In this document: one piece after another, positions 26,301 through 36,700 of the stretch | Layout: every line of letters starts with the position of its first letter | Numbering within the stretch: position 1 is the first letter of the stretch | Assembly (NCBI GenBank): GCA_029237695.1 | Contig: CM055266.1 | Location: forward strand, 111,741,370 to 111,805,369 | Reading direction: 5' to 3' | Length of the DNA stretch: 64,000 nt | Origin: Conchocele bisecta | Taxonomy: Eukaryota > Mollusca > Bivalvia > Lucinida > Thyasiridae | The notes under the pieces: generated by a model | Seen by the model: the letters and a program-made list of their open reading frames with translations, nothing else | Databases searched by the model: none | Told to the model about the DNA's origin: nothing | Translations under genes and position numbers: made by a program

Positions 26301-29300
26301 ATAGAAATAATGTCATAAAATTCTTGTCAAAATCTATTACTTTTCTCAGGATTCATTTTTCTGGATTCCAAAATAACTGACATTGTATCATTGCACAAAG
26401 CTTCAACTGTTAATTTTTTAAGAATTTATTGTTCAGCAGGGCTCCAGATGAGGAATTAGTAATTGAGTATTGTCACTCCCATCATTTCTGAAGCAATTGG
26501 ATATTTCAAAATTTTATTTCGATACAATAAAATCAGCAGACTGCAATTATTGAATAGTTTGCTTCTAAATGAAAACATGTCTTGGCATTTCATTAGAATT
26601 GTCTCCTTGGAGACAATTCTAATGAAATACGAAGATGTGTGTTCATGGAAAAACATGCTATATTTGTGGTCTGTTTATTGTATTCTGTAGCATAATAAAG
26701 ATACCACACATTTTTCATTGCTTTTTGATACTCACTACTTCTGATTTAAATTGGGTTTTTGGCAATTTTAATAGGGTATTTAAGCAAATACGCGCCTTAT
26801 CTGGAGCTCTGGTTCATTTTCCCAGATTCCATAATAACAAATAACGATTGCGCAATGCCCCAGTTTCCACAATAACAGACAGGTTCCGTGATAATCCGCA
26901 CCTTCAACTGGTCGCTAAGCTTGGTATCGACGTCCAGTCTGATGAGGGTCGGGTCGTGTAGCCCCGCCTTGGCAAACTCGACGAGCAGTTTGGGCAGGGT
27001 GGCGGAGAACAACAGGGTCTGGCGGAAGTCGGGCAGTCTGTACAGGATCTCCTGCATCTGCTCTTGGAAGCCCATCTCAAATAACCTGTAGTCACATGAG
27101 TGGGAAAATGATGGATTCACGTCCCAACAACAGCTATTTAACCCTTACTACGCTGAATTAAATGCTGTCGTCTGCTGGAAATGTTTTATTTTCAATATTT
27201 CTCGACAAAAACCTGGTTTTGACAGCACATGAGAATCATCTCCACTGGAGACGATTCTCATGTGCTGTCAAAACCATTTTTTTGTTAAGAATTAAAGCAA
27301 AAATGAAAAACAGCAGACGGCAATTTCCGTCAACAGCGTAGGAAGGGTTAAAGGTCATATGAGACATACAATGTGATTGTTTACCTGTCAGAGAACAATT
27401 GTGATATTAAATGAAAAGTATTTACAAAATGTACATTAGTTTCCGTGAATTACATTGAAAGTTGACGAAATGTTCATAGCAAATGCGAAATTAAATTCCG
27501 CATTTGCTATGAAAATTTTGTTATCTTTCAACATCATTTACAGAAAATATCGTAGTTTCTGTAAATATATAAAAATCGCACATGTTCCTCGATACAAAAT
27601 CACATGGCGTGTCTCATATGTGGCTGTGAGAGGAGACCTAGTGTGTGTTTAAAACAATCAGTGGCAAGGAACACCGCTCTCCTGACCATGACCAAATGTC
27701 GCTATAACTGGAGAAATGGGACTTATGGGATTTGTGACCAGTGTAGATCTTGATCAAATATCACATTCATTCTGCCTGATAATGATCTATATTGCTTGCT
27801 AGCTGCATGGCGGAGGTTTCATTTATCGAATGGCAAACAGTGCAGATCCTGATCGGACTGTGCAGATGAGAACAATGAAGCTCCTGATGAAACTAGATTG
27901 GTCAGTAAGCGAGGCTTACGGAATACCCCCCGCGTGGGCCCAGGTACCCCTAAAATATGTAAAAATTTCCAAGTGTGTGGGCTTGTGACCTTGACTCTGG
28001 GATTAGCGCGAGCGGCATGAACGTGAATTTGTCACAGGGTGGTAGAGGTCCATTGGAGCAATGAGTGTGTGAAATGTGAAGCAGATCCGAGCAAGGAAAT
28101 AGAAATTATAACCCATTTCTCTGATGTTAAGTTTTGTAAAGAGACTACCGTATAACCTCGAATTAACGCCCCCGGAGGCGTTACATTTTACAAAAGGGGG
28201 ACGTTTATTAGCCAGTAAAAAAAAAAAGAAAAAAAAAATTACCAAGGACTGCCAATTTCAAACACAAATAAGGATTTAAGGATTATTTGTGTTTGAAATT
28301 GGCGGTCATTGGTAAATATTTTTTTTACTTTTTTTTTTTTATTTGGGGGGAGGGGGGCGTTTATTAGGAGGGGGGCGTTAATTGGAGGTATACGGTATGT
28401 ATGTGACGTTGACCTCGAGATCAGCGGGGATTTGTCACAGCATATGAAATATTAAGAATTTTCAATGAAAGAAATAGAAGTTATAACATATTTCTCTGAT
28501 GTTAAGTTTTGTAAAGAGACTAAGTATGTGACCTTGACCTTGGGATCAGCGGGGGTTGGACAGTCGTAGATTGGTCACAGCATGATAGTACAACCTTAGA
28601 GGAATGCACAAGTGAAATAATAAGAATTTTCAATGAAGGAAATAGAAGTTATAACTTATGTCTCTGATGTTAAGTTTTGTAAAGAGACTAAGTATTTGAC
28701 CTTGACCTTGGGATCAGCGGGGGTTGGACGGTCGTGGATTTGGCACAGCATGGTAGAAGAGCCTTACAGGAATGCATGTGTGAAATATTAAGCATTTTAG
28801 ATGAAGGAAATAGAAGTTAGAACAATATTTCTCTGATGTTAAGTTTTGTAAAGAGACTAAGTATTTGACCTTGACCTTGGTATCAGCGGGGGTTGGATGG
28901 TCGTGGATTTGGCACAGCATGGTAGTAGAGCCTTACAGGAATGCATGTGTGAAATATTAAGCATTTTAGATGAAGGAAATAGAAGTTATAACAATATTTC
29001 TCTGATGTTAAGTTTTGTAAAGAGACTAAGTATTTGAGCTTGACCTTGGGATCTGCGGGGGGTTGGACGGACGTGGATTTGGCACAGCATGGTAGTAGAG
29101 CCTTACAGGAATGCATGTGTGAAATATCAAGCATTTTAGATGAAGGAAGTAGAAGTTATAACAATATTTCTCTGATGTTAAGTTTACGCGGACGCACGGA
29201 CGGATGCACGGACGGACAACCTGACTCCAGTATACCCCCCCACAACTCGTTGCGGGGGGTATAATAACACACTCATGTAGCCTGACAACTATCTACCAGG

Positions 29301-30723
29301 GATTCCGCTGGCGATCGCCACTTTCACAATTGGCGATAAAAATAAACAATTGTTTTTTTTAAGTGGCGATTTTTTTATTTTCCCCAGCGGAATCCTGATC
29401 TACATTGCTTGATAGAAGCATGACTGGCGGTATATTGATGGAATGACAAACATTGCAGATTTACATGGGTGGAAAAAACCAGAAGCCCCATTTCTGCAAT
29501 CACAGCCACATTTCATCATTAAGAATGCCCTCACCTATCAGCCTCATCAAACACAACATATTCAACCGATTTCAGCTTCAGGTCCATTTCCACGACAACG
29601 TGCATAAACCGACCAGGTGTCGCGATGATTCTGAAATAAATACAATGGCTCAATTAATATTTATAGATTAAATAGAGGCCAGAAAGCCAACATGTGCAAA
29701 CACTGTAGATCCAGATGGGCTGGTTAGTCACGAGCCGTCTAATCAGATCTACCGCATTTGTCACTACTATTCACCGCTAATAAATTGATATTTTGTCGCT
29801 AATGGAATATTTGAAAAGATAATAGGAACGAGAAATGGCATTGTTAAACGAAGCATCCCGTCAACACAGTGCGTATGTGCCGTGAAACATTTTTGATATC
29901 CAGTCAATACTATTTTTGCATTTTACAACCATTTGTAGGTGTTGATGGGATATAGAATAGTAGGTTAGTGCCGTGAATGGGAAAAAATATCTGGCGCGGC
30001 ACGGAAACGGGATGTGCTCGGCAGAGCCTCGCCCATCCCGTTTCCTGAGCCTTGCCAGATATTTTTTCCCATTTCCCCTCGCTGGCAGCCTTGATAATAA
30101 AACAAAACAAAGACAAACAAAAACAAGTCCTCAGTGACCTTAGGCGGTCAAACGTGGGTCCTACCGACAGCCTTGATAAAAAAAATAATATAAAATGCAA
30201 AACAAATGCAAAACAAAGCACCAACCATAGACACACATTGTGGCCAATATTAACAAAATTGGTGAAGCAGTTCATGAGTTATTGAAAAAAGAAAAACATT
30301 TTTGCTTTACAAAAAAGGTGAACATAAGTCCTCAGTGACCTTGACCTATGGCGGTTGGACGTGGGTCATATGCAAAACAAAGCATCATCCATAGACAAAT
30401 GTTGTGATCAAATAGTATCAAAATTGGTGAAGCGGTTTATGAGTTAATAATTCCAGCACAAAAATATTTACACAATTCCCTAACACTTGATTGGCCCGTA
30501 GCAAGTCTCTGTCCAAAATTTATATCCCAGTAAACTCCCACGCAGAACTACTTTCAGTAACCGTGAGGCGCAGTTAAAATAATTCTTAAGAAAACGGAAA
30601 ATAAACACATTTTCTTGATGCATTTATTTCAAATGCTGGAATTATAAGGAATGAATGGCCTTTTTTGTGGAATTTATCGGGGATATAAACTTGGAAAAGT
30701 AGCGGGAATACTGGCCGAAGCGA

Positions 30724-30760
<37 letters not shown>

Positions 30761-33700
30761 AAAAAAAAAAAAAATAATAATTTTTTCTTCGAAAATTGTA
30801 ATTTCTTTAAGGCCTCGTCCAGTATTCCCGCGACTTTTCCAAGTTTATATCCCGATAAATTCCACAAAAAGGCCATTCATTCCTATATTGAAAAAAGAAA
30901 GGTGTTACTAACGCACGTACGTACATGCATGGACCAACGCTATATCCCCTCTTGCATATCAGCGAGGAGATCATAAAATATGTTTATAACAATAAACCAT
31001 TAAGATATGAAACATACGTACATGTCTGGATTCTCATGCATGGCAGCAAACTGGTCTTCCATCCTGTCAATGAAACAACAACTTGTCATTAGACATACAC
31101 TACAGTAACACCCATCAACATTAGAGACAAGCTATGAGATTTTGTACCCAAAAAGATGTGCCATTTTTCATGATTAATATTTTAATACAGAAACTGTGAT
31201 ATTTTTTGTAAATGCTCTCGACAGCTGATAATATTTACATTCTATTCTATTCCCTCTGAACACGGCTCTGAACGTTTGTCAACTTTCAACGTCATTTACG
31301 GAAAATAATGTATATATTTCATGAGACATCACACATCTTCTTAAGGCAATTAAAGAATTAATTGTATCGGGAGTGGAAGGCACTTCTTGAAATAAAAACC
31401 CTACCCATGCTATTAAATTAACGTTCTGGGCACGTTATTTGGCAGATAGCTGATCGCCAGCTCAAACTAAAGTCGTGCACCATGACCATATACATTAGAA
31501 ACTCGAACCATACAAAGTTCGTCCAATTGTGATTGTCCAATTGTGATTGGGCCCCACTGGCAATATATATACCGGTATCAACCATAGCTGTAAGTCATAG
31601 GCACAGGCAACATGATTATACCAATCAGGGCTCCAGATAAGCAATTAGCAATTATTGAATAGTTTCCTTCGAAATGTGTTTTCTTAGAAAATAAGAAAAG
31701 TATGCTATATTTGTGGTCTAGTTATTGTTTTCTGCTGCATGATAAATGTACCACAAAATTGTAATTGCTTTTTGATACTCGCTACTTCTGATTTCAATTG
31801 GGTTTTTTGCAATTTTAATTGGGTATTTAAGCAAATACGCAGCTTATGTGGAGCTCTGTCCAATGTAATACTCCATACAGTATTGTATACAAACAAACTC
31901 CATAGGCATTGGCTAAAATTTTAAACTTTATTTATTTTACAACGATTACAAACAAGTGCGAGAGAGCGCTTGTATAAATACTTTTGTTGGTAGATGAAGG
32001 AAGGCGTAAGGGTGGTCATTTATGTGGGAGGAAACCGGAGTGCCCGGAAGAAACCCACTTGTCCGATCTCACGACCACCATATCACCTCACCACCAGCCG
32101 AGGATCGAACCCGGGGACGCACTGGTGAGAAGTGCGCTCATTACCGATTGCGCTAACCAGACAACCATTGGCTAGAATCAAGGCAACAAATCCATCACCA
32201 TAGCGACCGAGCACGCCATGCTCCCAGCCAAGTGAAGGACATAGTTACCTGTCTCCACCCAACACTACAGCTGCCCGCAATCCAGTGAACTTCCCCAGCT
32301 GAAACAGAAACATGTACAGTTGACACTCGTTACCTCAAATTTACTTGACCTTGAGATCATTGGGGCTGCAGATTCGTGGATTTATCACAGCATGATAGTG
32401 ACCATCAAAGAAATATACATGTATGTGTGAAATACGAAGAAATTGCATGAAAGGAACCACAAGTTATAAGAAATTAAAGCAGGCACGAAGTTCAAGAGCA
32501 ACATGGACCATGCAAACTCTCAAATCTGCAATGGCTACAAACTGTTGTAGAATACATGCTGACTCACCTTCTTAGTAAACTTCACTAAACTTTGTACGAC
32601 TAAACTGCTTGTAAGTGCAAAATTATGATAGTCTGTAAATTTCACATGAAGAATGTTTCCTTGTAAACAATTGTTGGATTTACATTTATTGAGCATAGGC
32701 TGTAAATGCAGCCTATGCTCAATAAATGTAAATCCATCAATTGAACTTTCCAGACGATCCCAAATTTGCACTTACAAACATTTTAGTCGTACAAAGTTTA
32801 GTGAAACGGCCACCAGGGGCCTGTTTCACTAATAGTTGTAAGACGAAGTTTGTAAATGCATCATTTAGTGACAACAAAATTTGCATCAGCGACCAATTAT
32901 GGATCTTCGGTGAATTTGTTCAGGTCCAATAGCATGTATATGTAGGCAGTATATGATAGCATTAGTGAGCCATATCCGTGTGTTAAGTAAAATTATAAAA
33001 ATCTTTGTACATCCATTTTAATCGTGCAAAGTTTAGTGAAATGGGCAGTGGTAGAATAAACGCTGACTCACCTCTTTGGTAAACTTCAGTGTCTGTAGGG
33101 CAAGTTCCCTAGTAGGGGACAGAATAAGGGCTCGCGCCCCGGACTTGGCTGTGTGTGTCTGTAGTTTCTCGAACATCGGGATGAGAAATGCGGCAGTTTT
33201 CCCACTGCCTGTCCTCGCCATAGCAACAACGTCCTTACCATCCATCGACAGCGGGATTGTCTGGAAGGAGATGATGACCAGAGCTCCAGATAAGCAGTGT
33301 ATCGACGTATTTTACGCATTTAATTTAGCTGAATATGCATTGATATAAAACAAACATACAAAGTAATATTCTGATCATTGGACTATTCTACTGATAATGT
33401 ACATGTCTCTTATTATTTAAAGGTACATGCCCACTCAGTAGGTACAAAATGTTCTTTTTACAGGAATTAAATAAGTGTATAATTGTGTCACTATTCCACC
33501 AGTTCTAAAGATTACGAGTGCTTCTTTTTTTCTCTGCATTATCTCCCCTAACTTTACGTTCTTCTAAACACTCCTCACTAATACATTTTGTATGTAACTT
33601 GTCTAGTACAATTAGATACTATTATCATGATTACCTAATACTCAAAATACCCCCGTTTAATAAATGGATAGTCTGAAAATCATTTTGTGACGGTTGCATT

Positions 33701-36700
33701 GGTTTCAAAATTAACATATCAAATTCCATTCCAGTTACTTAGGTGTGAAAGGGTTAAGACACCCACCTTTCTCTGAATCGGGGTCGGTACTTTGTAACCC
33801 TTCCTGGTAATGCCCTTGAAGACATTGAACGATAATCCTGGAAGTATGAAATAACAAAATACAACATTTGGAATAGATAATGATGCAATGCATGGAACTA
33901 TATAGCAATTTTTTTCCGGACCAAGCCAGCGGATGAAAATGGGCCAGATTACGTAATCTTTACAAACGGTACTATAATCATCGTGACATTGTTTATGGAC
34001 TGAGGTTATAGAGAATAGTAGGTTAGTGCAGTGAATGGGAAAAAATATCTGGCAAGGCTCAGGAAACGGGATGGGCGAGGCTCTGCCGAGCACATCCCGT
34101 TTCCTTGCCGCGCCAGATATTTTTTCCCATTCACGGCACTAACCTACTATTCTATTTATCCCGTCAACACCTAACTAGATGGCCGCGGCCTGCATGTCGC
34201 GCCTTGTGGCGAGGCATGGACACTAAAAAAAGAGATATAGTATAACGAAAAACTTTAACCAAAAAACTTAACCAAAAACTTTAACCGGACACACACGTAC
34301 GTACGTACGCCAAAGTGCCGACTATATCGCGCTTTCCGCAAGCGGGCGCAAAAAAAACTTCAACCAAAAACTTCAAAGTAGTTTGACCTTGACATTGGGC
34401 ACAGGGGCCGCACGGGAGGGGGGTAGAATGAAAATATAGATGATGATAAACACCCATGTGAAGTTTCAAGGTAATGGGCAAAGCAGTTGCAGAGATATAG
34501 TATAACGAAAAACTTTAACCAAAAAACTTAACCAAAAACTTCAAAGTAATTTGACCTTGACATTGGGCACAGGGGCCGCACGGGAGGGGGGTAGAATGAA
34601 AATATAGATGATGATAAACACCCATGTGAAGTTTCAAGGTAATGGGCAAAGCAGTTGCAGAGATATAGTATAACGAAAAACTTTAACCAAAAAACTTAAC
34701 CAAAAACTTTAACCAAAAAACTTAACCAAAAACTTCAAAGTAATTTGACCTTGACATTGGGCACAGGGGCCGCACGGGAGGGGGTAGAATGAAAATATAG
34801 ATGATGATAAACACCCATGTGAAGTTTCAAGGTAATGGGCAAAGCAGTTGCAGAGATATAGTATAACGAAAAAATTTAACAAAAATTTAACCAAAAAACT
34901 TTAATTAACCAAAAAACTTAACCAAAAACTTCAAAGTAATTTGACCTTGACATTGGGCACAGGGGCCGCACTGGAGGGGGTAGAATGAAAATATAGATGA
35001 TGATAAACGCCCACGTGAAGTTTCAAGTTAATGGGCAAAGCAGTTGCAGAGATATAGTATAACTAAAAACTTTAACCAAAAAAATTAACCAAAAAACTTA
35101 ACCAAAAACTTTAACCAAAAAACTTAACCAAAAACTTCAAAGTAATTTGACCTTGACATTGGGTACAGGGGCCGCACGGGAGGGGGGTAGAATGAAAATA
35201 TAGATGATGATAAACGCCCATGTGAAGTTTCAAGTTAATGGGCAAAGCAGTTGCAGAGATATAGTATAACTAAAAACTTTAACCAAAAAACTTAACCAAA
35301 AAACTTAACCAAAAACTTTAACCAAAAAACTTAACCAAAAACTTCAAAGTAATTTGACCTTGACATTGGGTACAGGGGCCGCACGGGAGGGGGGTAGAAT
35401 GAAAATATAGATGATGATAAACACCCATGTGAAGTTTCAAGGTAATGGGCAAAGCAGTTGTAGAGATATAGTATAACGAAAAACTTTAGCCAAAAAACTT
35501 AACCAAAAACTTTAACCAAAAAACTTAACCAAAAACTTTAACCAAAGAACTTAACCAAAAACTTTAACCAAAAAACTTAACCAAACAACTTAACAAAAAA
35601 CTTTAACCGGACACACGTACGTACGTACGTACATACGCCAAAGTGACGACTATATCGCGCTTTCCGCAAGCGGGCGCGACAAAAATGGCTTTAAAATAGT
35701 ATTGACTGGATATCAAAAATGTTTCACGGCACTGTGTTTCACGGCACATACGCACTGTGTTGACGGGATAAATAACATTTCAGAGCACAAAGTTCAAAAG
35801 TTAACCTTTTCAACACCACAGGCCTGTATAGTGGTATTGGCAAAGTGTAGATCCAGATGAGCCGGCTCGCGACGAGCCGTCTCATCAGGATTTGCACCTT
35901 ATGAAAGAAATTTCATATTTTTGAGAAGAAAACACCCCTTTTTCAAAAAAGGAACTAGTCTGAAAATCAGTTTGTGACGGGTGGATTGGTTTCAAAATTA
36001 ACATATCAAATTCCATTCCAGTTACTTAGGGGTGAAAGGGTTTAATCAGCATCAAACAGTTTGATTTGTTGCTGTTGAACACGAGCGATGCAAACCTGGA
36101 CAGATAATGGCCTAAGGTACAGTGGAAGGTCTCTAAACCGAACAACAATAAAACACCTATGATCTGATTTTTGATGAGGTTCTTGGTCATTTATCTCTGG
36201 TGATAATGTTTGTTCGTGATAGAATATCACACAACTATGGCTCAGAATTTAGTTTTCACTGTCTGTACATGTATGTGGTTTCACAGCTACACTACTGCAT
36301 GCGCTAATCTTGCCAACATTTGTCAGTTTCTTTAAGTCAAGCAGCTTGATTTGCCAAGCCATAGTTCAGGCAATCAAATTGCTTGATTGCGAGATTGCAT
36401 TGCCAATAGACGTTCAGAAACGCTGATAATCTGGATAAGATTAACACAGGTGGTTGTGTAACGACTTTACATAACTGAAGTAATGGATTTGGACAGCTTG
36501 CTGATAAAATAAACCTTACTTAGTAGTAGGATATGTAATCAGTGTAGATCGGGATTATTTTTCATTATCATGCTGCCAAAAAACCCATCAACAACTGTCA
36601 TTCAGGGATGCAAACAAAGTGAGAATGGCGACAAGCTGAGCATGATGTGTAGGCTGATCAGGTGCTAACAGTGCTCCAGATAAGGTGCGTACTGGCATAT

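Noticed and set aside
33719..34093. 124-codon minus-strand open frame ending in the exon 3 sequence
   Set aside because: It fuses intron and MITE J sequence to exon 3. The acceptor at 33838-33839 defines the true exon.
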